64,000 nucleotides of DNA from Chaenocephalus aceratus (GCA_023974075.1 CM043792.1:8365956-8429955); one strand, 5' to 3'. Positions 39,740 to 50,558 are shown, numbered from the stretch's first letter. Numbers and translations are program-made. The notes: generated from the letters alone by a model not told the origin.

Positions 39740-40658
39740 GAAGGGGGCGGCCGAAGATGATCTGCGCTGGCGAGAGGTTGCAGTCGGGGTCAGGCGTGTT
39801 TCGCAGCTGCAGCATAGCACGCAGGAAGCGGTCCTGATCAAGGCCGCCCGACGGGCCGGTGTTGGACATCAGGAGGCGCTTAGCGGTCTTAACCGCAACT
39901 TCTGCCCTCCCATTCGACTGCGGGAAGCTAATGGACGACACACGGTGTTTGATGTGCCATAAGCGGAGGAAGTCCTCAGTGTGGCTCGCCTTGAATTCCG
40001 GACCACCGTCGCTCGAGAGCTCCTCCGGTACGCCGAAGGTGGCGAAGAATGAACGGAGGTGTTGGACCAGGTCAGCTGAGCCCGCCAGGGCAGTACCCAC
40101 CGTAGAGCTCAGGACCTCTACCCAGCCCGAGAGACGGTCCCCGACAACTAGGTAGTGGCGGCCCCCATAGTCGAAGAAGTCAGCAAACACCGCCTCGAAT
40201 GGCGTGGACGGGGGTGAGGACGGCAGGGGGGGTGTAGCCGCCTGTGACGGAGCATTGCGGTTGCAGTCTGCACATCCGACCCTGGTGGCCTGAATATCCC
40301 CGGACATCCCGGGCCAGTAAACTATGGCTCGGGCATGCTGCCCCATCGCTGAGGTTCCCTGGTGGGCGGCATGGAGATGCTGAAGGACTCTCCCACGGAG
40401 GGATGGGGGGACCACGACGCGGTCCCGATAGAGCAGGATGCCGTCCTGTGCGTAGATGGACTCACAGACCGATGACAGACTCGCCACGGCAGGGTCATTT
40501 ACGTCAATCCCACCCTCCTGCTTGATGAGTTGGAGGAGGTGGCCGAGGCATCCGTCAGCCGCTGTCTCCCGTGCGAGGAGGGACCAAGAGACGGCTCCGA
40601 GCTCCCGTGCGTCGTCGCGGATGGAGGCCATGAGTGCTGACTCCACGGCGTCAGGCCC

Positions 40659-40710
40659 GCTCGGCAGCCCCGCTCGGCAGCCCCGCTCGGCAGCCCCGCT
40701 CGGCAGCCCC
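40659..40710. repeat. 13-bp tandem repeat, four copies (unit A)
   Basis: Unit gctcggcagcccc, four perfect copies between RNase H and integrase. Four copies keep the reading frame. Confidence 0.97.
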
Positions 40711-41183
40711 AATGAGAGGCCGTTCGCTGAGCCCGAGGGGGAAGGATGCCTCGACGTGGCATCAGCGGCATAGTTGCTCTTGCCAGGCAGATGCACAATG
40801 TCAAAGCGCCATGGGAGGGTGCGCTGCTTGAGTCTAAACAGACGCAAGTTTGTGATCTCATCCAGCGTACGGTCGCCAAAGATCTTCACCAACGGCTTAT
40901 GGTCGGTGACCACGACGAGGTTGTCGGACCCCTGCGTGAAGTACTGCGTCTGTTCCAAACCCCAGGCCACTCCCTCGACGGCCGCATAGCGCTGCTCCGC
41001 AGGGGACAGGAAACGCAAGCCCGCGAGGGTGATCCTCCATCCACATGGACAGCAGTCCGGTATGCCCGAGGCACAGTGACAATGTTGCTGGAGCAGGAAG
41101 TAGCCAATGCCACGCATGGACCAGTCAGGGCGGAGGCAGGTACGCTTCTGCATGTCGTAGATCTCCACGCCCTCACGGATGGC

Positions 41184-41563
41184 CTACATTATGGCTTGCT
41201 TGGACGCCTGGAAGGCCTCCTCCAGAACGGGGGACCATAGGAACACACAGCGTGGGCTGAGGAACGGCTTAAATGGAGCCATCGTGTCACGCAACTGGGC
41301 GTAGTTGGCCACCTGGTTGACAAGGCCGAACCAACTCCTGATGTCCGTCGTGGAGCCAGGGGTGGGGAAGTCCCGGATGGCGTCCAAGTATTTCGGGAGT
41401 GATTCGATGGTAGATTCCGACACCCGGAAGCCAGCGAAATCGACACACCTCTCCGCGAACTGAAACTTGTCTGAGTTCAACACGATTCCCGACCGGCCGA
41501 CACGCGTCAGGAAGTCGATGGTCCTCCAGCAGTGTTGCTCCAGGTCGGTGTCATAGTGGATGG
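41184..41563 (-). pseudogene. Gypsy RT fragment, unit A (cut at the catalytic box)
   Basis: Encodes the RT thumb side (IHYDTDLEQHCWRTIDFL onwards) to the TAG at 41184-41186. The tandem-duplication junction falls inside the VDD catalytic box, so VDD is lost from this copy. Confidence 0.92.
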
Positions 41564-41607
41564 TTCCACACATTTCACAATTTGGGATGAATGAAGTATC
41601 TATCTAT

Positions 41608-41695
41608 ATATGATATCCATCTATCTATATCTGTCTGTCTATCTATCTGTCTGTCTGTCTATCTGTCTGCCTATACCTACCTACGTACCTACCTA
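41608..41695. repeat. Tetranucleotide microsatellite, unit B
   Basis: Copy of the tract at 38798-38885. Confidence 0.9.
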
Positions 41696-42463
41696 CCAAC
41701 TAGTTGTTTTGGTTGGAAAGGTTTTGTCATTGTATTGCTCTTTACCAGCACCTGCAGAGTACAGGACTTTACATTGTAAATATTATATCAATCCATTGGT
41801 TTCTAGCATATATCATTTGCAAGTGTTTAAAACAAATGTGGGATACTGATTTCATAAAAAGAAAGACATTCATGATTGTCATATTTTATTATGTAGGATA
41901 CAGGACTGGAATTATTCTTACTTTTTACTCCACTTCATTTATGCAACAACTTTATTTAATTTTATGATTAGATTGTTTTGCTTGTATCATCCTTTGCAAA
42001 TACATAGTCACACTGCTGGAAACAGGGCTGTTTCTCTGAGAAACGTAGATAATCACTTATGAGAACGGGTGGATAGGTGGGGGCTGATGGTCCAGAGCAG
42101 CGGGCGGCGGCAAGGGCGCAGCCGGCTGCTCACGGCGCAGGGTGTGGCCGGCGTATAGGCACGGATGAAGCGCCGGTTGCGCAGTGTCAAACGTCCCGAA
42201 CCGTCAACCCTGATCCGATACTGGTCGTGGCCTGGCGACTCCACCACGATCCCTGACCTGTCCCATTTGTGGGGGCTCGGGTCTTGCTGGTTCTGGAGGA
42301 ATACCCTTTCGCCGAGTGCCAATGAGCAGAGCGGTCTTGAGTGAGTCCCCAGGGACTCGGTGGTACGGGACATACGTGTCCGAAGGGCGTCCTCCTTCGC
42401 CGCCCATGCCTCGCGCCATAGCAGGCGGATGTGCGGGTTCGAGAACTTCTCGATGTGGTTCAC

Positions 42464-42531
42464 GAAGGAGAGCGAGCCACGAAGGAGAGCGAGCCACGAA
42501 GGAGAGCGAGCCACGAAGGAGAGCGAGCCAC
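42464..42531. repeat. 17-bp tandem repeat, four copies (unit B)
   Basis: Same unit as 39655-39739. Four copies add 51 bases relative to one copy and stay in frame. Confidence 0.97.
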
Positions 42532-43450
42532 GAAGGGGGCGGCCGAAGATGATCTGCGCTGGCGAGAGGTTGCAGTCGGGGTCAGGCGTGTTTCGCAGCT
42601 GCAGCATAGCACGCAGGAAGCGGTCCTGATCAAGGCCGCCCGACGGGCCGGTGTTGGACATCAGGAGGCGCTTAGCGGTCTTAACCGCAACTTCTGCCCT
42701 CCCATTCGACTGCGGGAAGCTAATGGACGACACACGGTGTTTGATGTGCCATAAGCGGAGGAAGTCCTCAGTGTGGCTCGCCTTGAATTCCGGACCACCG
42801 TCGCTCGAGAGCTCCTCCGGTACGCCGAAGGTGGCGAAGAATGAACGGAGGTGTTGGACCAGGTCAGCTGAGCCCGCCAGGGCAGTACCCACCGTAGAGC
42901 TCAGGACCTCTACCCAGCCCGAGAGACGGTCCCCGACAACTAGGTAGTGGCGGCCCCCATAGTCGAAGAAGTCAGCAAACACCGCCTCGAATGGCGTGGA
43001 CGGGGGTGAGGACGGCAGGGGGGGTGTAGCCGCCTGTGACGGAGCATTGCGGTTGCAGTCTGCACATCCGACCCTGGTGGCCTGAATATCCCCGGACATC
43101 CCGGGCCAGTAAACTATGGCTCGGGCATGCTGCCCCATCGCTGAGGTTCCCTGGTGGGCGGCATGGAGATGCTGAAGGACTCTCCCACGGAGGGATGGGG
43201 GGACCACGACGCGGTCCCGATAGAGCAGGATGCCGTCCTGTGCGTAGATGGACTCACAGACCGATGACAGACTCGCCACGGCAGGGTCATTTACGTCAAT
43301 CCCACCCTCCTGCTTGATGAGTTGGAGGAGGTGGCCGAGGCATCCGTCAGCCGCTGTCTCCCGTGCGAGGAGGGACCAAGAGACGGCTCCGAGCTCCCGT
43401 GCGTCGTCGCGGATGGAGGCCATGAGTGCTGACTCCACGGCGTCAGGCCC

Positions 43451-43515
43451 GCTCGGCAGCCCCGCTCGGCAGCCCCGCTCGGCAGCCCCGCTCGGCAGCC
43501 CCGCTCGGCAGCCCC
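43451..43515. repeat. 13-bp tandem repeat, five copies (unit B)
   Basis: Same unit as 40659-40710. Five copies shift the frame. Confidence 0.97.
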
Positions 43516-43988
43516 AATGAGAGGCCGTTCGCTGAGCCCGAGGGGGAAGGATGCCTCGACGTGGCATCAGCGGCATAGTTGCTCTTGCCAGGCAGATGCA
43601 CAATGTCAAAGCGCCATGGGAGGGTGCGCTGCTTGAGTCTAAACAGACGCAAGTTTGTGATCTCATCCAGCGTACGGTCGCCAAAGATCTTCACCAACGG
43701 CTTATGGTCGGTGACCACGACGAGGTTGTCGGACCCCTGCGTGAAGTACTGCGTCTGTTCCAAACCCCAGGCCACTCCCTCGACGGCCGCATAGCGCTGC
43801 TCCGCAGGGGACAGGAAACGCAAGCCCGCGAGGGTGATCCTCCATCCACATGGACAGCAGTCCGGTATGCCCGAGGCACAGTGACAATGTTGCTGGAGCA
43901 GGAAGTAGCCAATGCCACGCATGGACCAGTCAGGGCGGAGGCAGGTACGCTTCTGCATGTCGTAGATCTCCACGCCCTCACGGATGGC

Positions 43989-46169
43989 CTACATTATGGC
44001 TTGCTTGGACGCCTGGAAGGCCTCCTCCAGAACGGGGGACCATAGGAACACACAGCGTGGGCTGAGGAACGGCTTAAATGGAGCCATCGTGTCACGCAAC
44101 TGGGCGTAGTTGGCCACCTGGTTGACAAGGCCGAACCAACTCCTGATGTCCGTCGTGGAGCCAGGGGTGGGGAAGTCCCGGATGGCGTCCAAGTATTTCG
44201 GGAGTGGTTCGATGGTAGATTCCGACACCCGGAAGCCAGCGAAATCGACACACCTCTCCGCGAACTGAAACTTGTCTGAGTTCAACACGATTCCCGACCG
44301 GCCGACACGCGTCAGGAAGTCGATGGTCCTCCAGCAGTGTTGCTCCAGGTCGGTGTCATAGTGGATGGTGTCATCCACGCAACGTTCCTTGCGTTCATAG
44401 TCTGAGAGGACGGCATCCAACCGACGGTTGTAGCCATCCCCTGATGACAGGAAACGCTGTGGTGCCCTGGTGTAGCGCCAACGGCCGAAGGGTGTGATGA
44501 AGGTAGTGAGGTGGCGATCCGACTCACGCAGGGGGACACTGTGGTAGCCGTTCCAGGCGTCCGTGACGGTCTTCCAGGTGCCCTTCGGGACGCGGCGTGC
44601 AAGGTGGAACGGGGACTCAGTGGCGAAGGTCTCACGTTGGCAGAACTTGTTAAGGGGGGAGAGGTCCACGGTCCTGCGTGGGGAACCGTCGTGCTTCCGA
44701 GTGACTACCATACGATGGCACCACGTCACAGGCTCGCCGTATAGCACACGTTCAATGACCCCAAGGGCTTCGTCCCGCAGTAGGTCATCGTGGACCCTCC
44801 GCTGCCAGTGTAGAGGCACTGTAGCCGCGGTGTGACATGCCCTAGGCGTAGCTGCGGGGTCCACGTGCATCTCGATAGGTGGCCCCTCCATGCATGGTAG
44901 TGCTCGATGGGGGCAAGTATTGAACGTTGACGAGGCATATCTCCCGAGTAGCCAATCTTTCATCCTGTTATTGTTCTCTGGCTTACAAGGGAACAGCAGT
45001 GCTACGGGGCGTGCCGGGGGGACCGTGCGCTGCGGACATGTGCACTGGGCGTCCCGGGGGTCACCTGGCTCCACGCAGCCGCCGTTGGCTGACCTCGTCG
45101 CATTGACGGATAAGGGCTGGTCTGGCGTGTCAGCCGTGTCAAGGCTACGCCTGTCCTTGTGCCCCCCTGCAACGTCATCCGATGGGAAGTTCACGGGCAA
45201 GAGGCCGAGGTTGAGCAACGACTCGTAGGAGAGGTACATGGCCCGGACCAAGCTGCTCACATATACCATGGAACGGCAGGATATGACACGCCCCCCGCTG
45301 CAGGTTGTCGAGAGCCTAGCGAAGAACGCCCCCTCGATGGATATAGGGGAGCGGTTGGCGGCTGACAGGCTGAGGCTGACGGGTCGCAGGTCGTCCCGCG
45401 AGAAAACGCAGGCCAGGAACTCCTCCAGCGACCAAAGGTCCGACTGCGCGCCAGTGTCCACGACGGCGGATATCTGAGCTCCGTTGGCCGAGCCCCGGTT
45501 GCCGGTGCCATCCCTCAGGCCGACTGGCATGTCCATCGAGATGGTGATTAATGCTCGGGGGTGGTCTCTCAGCCTGGCCCGTCTCCATTCGCCCTTGGAG
45601 AAGATGTGGTGCTCGAGTCTGATAGGTGCTTGTCTGTTGACACATCCGTGCGACGTTGGGGCGCGGCGTCGGCGATGGCTCCTGTGACGTCGGCCAGGGC
45701 GGGCCCCAGCTTGCACCGATGAGACCTGGGAGACCGGCTCCGACCCCATGGCGGCCTGTTGACTGTCGGACGACGGCTGTTGACGCCTCTGTCGTCGGCG
45801 GGCCCTATAGCAGCCGATGCACACCTGGTGAGGCTTAGGATTCCACCCGCGAGGCCCCTCCGTGAAGACGTTAAAGACGCTCTTACATTCCGGGCACGAG
45901 GCACGTTTAGCCCCGTCCGCAGGGCTCGGGGCGGGGCTCGTCTGTGGAGTCGTCTGTGGAGTCGTCTTCAGGCGCCGGAATGACGACATGGCTGATAGGG
46001 AGGACGACGGGAGAGCGTTACGGGCCATCTCTCTGTTCTCGACGAGTGCAATTACGTCATTAACTGGCTTAACCAGGACGTCAGGTGTCCCCAGCGTCTC
46101 GCGGCGTATTTCCGAGTCATAAATGCCATTGAGCAGAACATCACGGATGATGTGGTCGGTATAGTCCAC
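43989..46169 (-). pseudogene. Ty3/gypsy gag end, protease and reverse transcriptase
   Basis: An open frame of 726 residues. In order: a Cys-rich CPEC...CIGC zinc-binding stretch near residues 93-117, an aspartic protease with DTGAQ (about residue 239), then RT with TVDLSPLNKF, a GFL-like SSGDGY region and the catalytic box CVDD in place of the common YVDD. The order PR-RT-RH-IN marks Ty3/gypsy. The frame ends at TAG (43991-43989), directly continuous with RNase H codons. Confidence 0.93.
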
Positions 46170-46171
46170 GT

Positions 46172-46695
46172 CCTTACCACCGTATTATATGCGCATGTCT
46201 CTGCTTTACCCCGCACTCTGGCAGCGAATGCACGGAATGTCTCATCGCGTTCCTGGCGGAACTGAAGTAGCTCGGCGCGCAGGACGCATGTAGCGACTGG
46301 GATGACAGCTAGGGAACGCATGACGGTGATTAGGTCTGGCAAGGGTCCGGAAGCGGCGTCGGGGGCGGCTTTCAATAGGCTGTCTCCAAGTACAGACCCA
46401 GCGCACTGAAACAGCTGGAAGGGGGCCTGGGCATCCCCTATGCCTGAGCCGGCGCGGATAATACGTCCCAACGGCGGATGAACACGTTCCATTCCTCTAT
46501 CGACACGCCCACATCAACTTTGGGCCGATCGAGTCTCGGGCCATGAGGGGCTGGGGCCTGGGCTGGCGCGGCCATGACAGGCGATGCGTGCTGGTGGCTA
46601 AATCCATGAATCGTCAATATAGCAATGACGAGTGCTTCAGACAAGTCTTGGGATTCGAACTCGCAGCCGGGGACAGGGCATCCAACAACGACCAT
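46172..46695 (-). pseudogene. Gypsy gag N-terminal part, frameshifted
   Basis: Starts MVVVGCPVPGCEF with a C2H2-like finger (C, C, then H of TIHGFSH). It continues in a second frame from about 46455 (SAPAQASGIGDAQAPFQLFQ; LLQFRQERDETFRAFAARVR), and reaches the 726-residue frame after another shift near 46178. The FRQERDETFRAFAARV stretch is typical of gypsy capsid. Confidence 0.85.
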
Positions 46696-47042
46696 GGTGT
46701 CGTCATGAAGAAACACACTCCTCAATGTCAGTCTTGGTACTTTAATGACAAAGATGACGACACCCTGAAACAGAGCAATGCCGTAGGATAAGCTGACAAA
46801 GTATTACATACATGCATGTCAGGACCAATACACATATATTCAATTACATATATTAAAGACACACTAAACAGTAGTGGAAACAGTCTTACATGAGTGAGTG
46901 GATGAACGTCTCAACTCAAGGCGGAGTGAATGAACAACATGTGAACTAAAATGGCCGCTAGGCACTACCGGGTCAAAGCACGGCATATCCGGGCAGCGAC
47001 AGCAGTGACGCTGCCCTCTAGTGGCCGGCGATAAACTCTTCA
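46696..47042 (-). other. Presumed gypsy leader / LTR region
   Basis: Non-coding sequence upstream of gag. No matching LTR is visible beyond 39247, so LTR borders cannot be set. A 5' LTR may lie here but its partner is missing. Confidence 0.35.
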
Positions 47043-47050
47043 CTGTAAAC

Positions 47051-47910
47051 CAGAGTTCCCGTTAGCCGGTAATTACCGGATTACGACCGGTAAAATATGC
47101 CGAAGACCGACAAATCTAAATCTCTCCGGTCAAAGTGTCCGTTCAAAATCATTTCCGTTTAGCGCAATACCACATCAGTTGCGCAACTTGCACCATTTAT
47201 GTGACATACAAAAGAGTATGTGACAGACATGAATAGTCAATTATAATTGTGCGTTGATCTGTTGGTAATGCCTCAGGGTTCCGGTGGGCATGTAAACAAA
47301 TGCATAATGCTGCGCTATACTTAGCGGCCTCACCCGGTTGCATAGCGACACTTATTGTTTAGGTGTCTTTTAATAAGCAGGTAGTCCTATCATTAGCTAG
47401 AACTAGCTAGATCTGATCGATATGGACATAAACCCGAGTGAAGTCTAATCTGACGGGAGAGAGAGATCAGCTGCTGCTGACGAGTCGACACGCAGCTCTG
47501 CATGATCGCATGCAGCGGTGAGCGGAACAAAACACACACCAGGTTAGAATATCACACGTAGCTATTTTAATGACCTCTCAAACTACCGTAACTAGTTATA
47601 GATATGTTTAGTTTTACTGTCAGGTCATCATTACTGGATCCGCGAGCTGCATGATACTGACGGGCTGTCAGGAGAGGGAGAGCGCTCCGTTTATTATTCC
47701 CGTGTTATTGTAAATTACTGTACACTTTTGAATAATGTAGTTAATCTACTATAATTTGTTTGTTTAATATCGAATCATATCAATTTGTTTTAAACTTTTA
47801 AAGCACAATAAATAACAAAGAAGACCTTTGACCGGCACTTTTCTCATTTTGTCCGGAAGATTTAAACTTTAACGGACATGCGGGGAAAAAATATTCTAAC
47901 GGGAACTCTG
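47051..47910. mobile_element. hAT element with 8-bp TSD
   Basis: Begins cagagttcccgttag and ends ctaacgggaactctg, a perfect 15-bp inverted repeat. Flanked by the exact duplication ctgtaaac (47043-47050 and 47911-47918). It has no coding region of note. Its right part shares ccggcacttttct and gtccggaagatttaaacttt with 7797-7885 in inverted orientation. Confidence 0.95.
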
Positions 47911-47999
47911 CTGTAAACTCATCTCGAGACTCTGCACCGTGCTCTGATGCTGTTGTGTTATGCTTTATGAACGTGGACAACAGAGAAACATATTCTTCA

Positions 48000-48605
48000 C
48001 TGCTTAACTCCATAAAAACGAAAGAAATCATTATCGATTTCAGGAGAACAAGCATAGACCACGCCCCCCTCTACATTAATGGGGACTGTGTAGAGAGGGT
48101 GCCTACATTTAAATTCCTGGGAGTCCACATCTCCCAGGAGCTCACCTGGTCCACAAACACCACGGCAGTGATAAAGAAGGCCCAGCAGCGACTGTACTTC
48201 CTGAGACTGCTCAGAAAGAACCATCTGAATCAGAAGCTGCTGGTGACCTTCTATCGCTCGACAGTTGAGAGCGTCCTCACATACTGCATCTCTGCTTGGT
48301 ATGCAGGGTGCTCGGCTGCCGACAGGAAGGCTCTGCAGAGGGTCATTAACACGGCCCAGAGGATTATTGGCTGCCCTCTGCCCTCCCTGGAAGACATCAC
48401 CAGGTCTCGCTGCCTCAGGAGGACCAGTTCCATCCTGAAGGACTCATCCCACCCAGCCCGTCATCTGTTCGACCTGCTGCCCTCGGGCCGGCGCTACCGT
48501 TCACTGAAAGCCCGCACCTCCAGACTCACAAACAGTTTCTTCCCATGGGCCATTAGGACATTAAACACACAAAAAATAACTCCCCACATCCCCACTGTGC
48601 AATAA
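48000..48605 (+). pseudogene. LINE ORF2 C-terminal part
   Basis: Reads TKEIIIDFRR, FKFLGVHISQELTWS, AQQRLYFLRLLRKN, VLTYCISAWYAG, RKALQRVINTAQRIIGCPLP and LPSGRRYRSLKARTSRL to a stop: the segment behind the RT fingers of a non-LTR polymerase. The frame is uninterrupted, so the insertion is fairly young. Confidence 0.9.
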
Positions 48606-48876
48606 TCCTGGTCTGTTTCTATGTATACTGTAATATTTATCATATATATATATGTTATCATAATTCTATTTTATTCATCTATTTATTTATTTATTAATCC
48701 TGGTCATCTACTTGACGATCCGAAGCTGTGTGCACTACTTGCTGGTCGTAACTGTCAGACCTTTTATTTTGTGTTTTAATATGTCTGTTTTTAAAGCACT
48801 CGCTGGAGCAGCAACCATGAATCTCGTTGTATATATGTACAATGACAATAAAAGCTTTTGAATTTTTGAATTTGAA
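48000..48876 (+). mobile_element. 5'-truncated LINE (877 bp)
   Basis: The boundaries are given by the empty site at about 30535 (tattcttca joined to tgaccaaag). It encodes the C-terminal third of a LINE polymerase and ends with a gtacaatgacaataaaagct tail and ttgaattt repeats. I see no target-site duplication. L2/Rex-like by tail and protein. Confidence 0.92.
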
Positions 48877-49384
48877 TGACCAAAGTTGGAATTGAAATAA
48901 AAAAGGAAAGTGAAACTTATGCTCGTCACCCTCTCCCTCCGGTCCACATTAATACAAATGATCCCAATATATGATTGTATGAAAATATCTTAAAATAAAT
49001 ACAAATGTATTTATTATAAACGTTAGTCCTTAACATCTATCAGTGTGTACATCACCATTCAACCATCTTTTAAAAGTTAAACAACCCCCACACAGCTCAG
49101 TAAAGACTGTGAAACGTTGACTTTATTTGATCATTTCAGTCAAAACTAACGTTCATATTTCTCTTTTTGATTCTAATACTGATGAACGTTCAAAACAAAG
49201 CACTTTGGCAACTTACCACCTATGTTTTAAAATGCTTAATAAGCACCGTAACGTTCATGATATCATTTATCGGTCATAATCGGTTGATTCCGTGGACTGT
49301 TCTGTCAAATGCTGCGGCTGCAAGGCATTGTGGGGCAGCATTTTCTCCTCTCCTTTCGGTGAGGGAGGTCTAGTGGTTCCTAAT

Positions 49385-49907
49385 AGTCTAGCAGGAAGGG
49401 CCCTCAGATTTTTCTTATCTTTAGGGTCTCCCATTAATGACATTTATTGTTGTCAAATGTTATTTTGGGGGAACAATCTTTTTTTGGTTGTTCTTTAGAA
49501 CTACCCAAATCCCTGAAAAAGAGCCAAATGTGGGAAAGGTGACAAAAAAGCCCATAACTTGAGAATGACAACTCTTTTCCTCTTCAGATTTGCTGAGGTA
49601 TGAACCAGGTGGCTGTCCTACATCACAAAATAGTCAGACAATTATTTAACTCACAAAATGCTGAATTATAGTCCTGTAAACCTAGCTTTAGTTTAGACGG
49701 AAAATGTACCTTTGGTGATAGGAACATAGGACTCAATCACTTTTCTCTCATTTATCAGAAAAACAGTAATCCCTAAAAAATATACCATTACTGAATTGTC
49801 TAGGGTGCTACTGAACACTAACCAGTAGTTGTATGGAAATATCTGGCCATGGAATGAGAGAGAGATATGTCCCCATGAACACCGTGAGAAAATTGGAAAA
49901 GACATGT
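49385..49907. other. Region without recognised feature
   Basis: A/T-rich, no gene supported. Confidence 0.4.
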
Positions 49908-49980
49908 CTAACTGTCTACCAGCATGTCGTGCACTCACTGGCTGTGACACAACAAATAGTACAGAATAGGAAAGACAATC

Positions 49981-50106
49981 AGCATGAGCAGGTCGTTTGT
50001 GACCCTGACCAGAGCTGTTTCAGTGCCGTGGGCGGAACGGAAACCGGACTGGAATTTCTCAAAGAGGCCGTTTAGTTGGAGATGGTCCTGAAGCTGGGCG
50101 GCAACC
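49981..50106 (-). mobile_element. LINE reverse-transcriptase fragment
   Basis: The minus strand reads VAAQLQDHLQLNGLFEKFQS then GFRSAHGTETALVRVTNDLL, the start of the RT fingers of L2/Jockey-type LINEs. It is only about 126 bases and is flanked by near-duplicate 80-bp blocks (49908-49980 and 50108-50190). Confidence 0.8.
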
Positions 50107-50107
50107 A

Positions 50108-50558
50108 CATGTCTAACTGTCTACCAGCATGTCATGCACTCACTGGCTGTGGCACAACAAGTAGTTTGTACAGAATAGGAAAGACAACAGCATTCACCAA
50201 ACTCAAGACCCAACTCAGCGAGCTCAAAGATCTGGCCCATTGTGGACTCTCTGCCAGCTTGGAAGAGTCTTTGCCAGTCGCAAGAGAATTGGCGCTTCTG
50301 CTATATGGAAAAAAGAAAAAGCAAATTGGACTGATGTGCACAAACTTGGATGAACTGAGGTTCATAATTGCATCAACAACAGATGCAGCCTCGGAAAATC
50401 TGCCGCCAACAGAGGATGCATTTCAACAACATGTACAAAGAGCAATGTTTCAGACAGCGATATGGTGTCACAGCCTGAACCCAAACCCTTGTTATGGAGT
50501 CCTGTTGGCAAGGGGTGGATTATCAGAGATGGGGCCATTCAACCAGGGGACACATTGA
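50108..50558 (+). pseudogene. Uncharacterised repeat-borne protein fragment
   Basis: About 150 codons: SNCLPACHALTGCGTTSSLY, RIGKTTAFTKLK, VARELALLLYGK, TNLDELRFI, LPPTEDAFQQHVQRAMFQTA and IWCHSLNPNP. I recall the pattern HALTGCDTTS...LPPT...QHxxRAxxQ from many repetitive, uncharacterised fish and invertebrate proteins. Function unknown. The upstream part is replaced by the LINE fragment. No start codon of its own can be assigned. Confidence 0.6.

Larger units (their letters stand above)
39247..41183 (-). pseudogene. Gypsy pol, unit A: RNase H and integrase (frame broken at the 17-bp repeat)
   Basis: Starts just after an in-frame TAG. RNase H motifs (LRPDWSMRGIGYFLLQ, VVTDHKPLVKIFGDRTLDE) are followed by an integrase with an HHCC zinc finger (H..H, CADC) and the catalytic D, D and E (VFADFF, SSDGGPEF, GRAEVAVK). 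Its 13-bp repeat has four copies and leaves the frame open. Its 17-bp repeat has five copies and breaks it near 39655-39739, so the C-terminal tail is in another frame (39247-39705). Confidence 0.9.
38754..41563. repeat. Tandem duplication, unit A (2810 bp)
   Basis: Nearly identical to 41564-44369. It contains about 490 bases of non-element flank (with a tetranucleotide microsatellite) plus the 3' half of a gypsy element. The junction at 41563/41564 joins RT codons to the flank with at most one base of microhomology. Confidence 0.95.
42053..43988 (-). pseudogene. Gypsy pol, unit B: RNase H and integrase (frame broken at the 13-bp repeat)
   Basis: Same domains as unit A. Here the 17-bp repeat has four copies, so integrase and its tail are in one frame (open to 42053). 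The 13-bp repeat has five copies and disconnects RNase H from integrase near 43451-43515. The integrase catalytic D, D and E are intact. Confidence 0.9.
41564..44369. repeat. Tandem duplication, unit B
   Basis: Second copy of 38754-41563. Visible differences are few: tandem-repeat copy numbers, one missing G near 42134, and scattered single bases (for example near 41929, 41952 and 44208). Confidence 0.95.
47911..49384. repeat. Dispersed repeat, copy 2 (interrupted by a LINE)
   Basis: Same family as 30443-31053. The match resumes base-exactly on both sides of the LINE insertion at 48000-48876. Confidence 0.88.

Noticed and set aside
39259..46122. Numerous plus-strand ORFs opposite the gypsy element
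   Set aside because: Antisense shadows of GC-rich pol/gag codons; no recognisable domains.
46655..46675. B-box-like gggattcgaactcgc suggesting a tRNA gene
   Set aside because: Falls inside the gag coding sequence (GCEFESQ codons) and lacks an A box and acceptor stem.
39241..46790. LTRs of the gypsy element
   Set aside because: Sequence beyond the 3' end (38754-39246) does not match sequence upstream of gag (46700-47042), so no LTR pair can be claimed.
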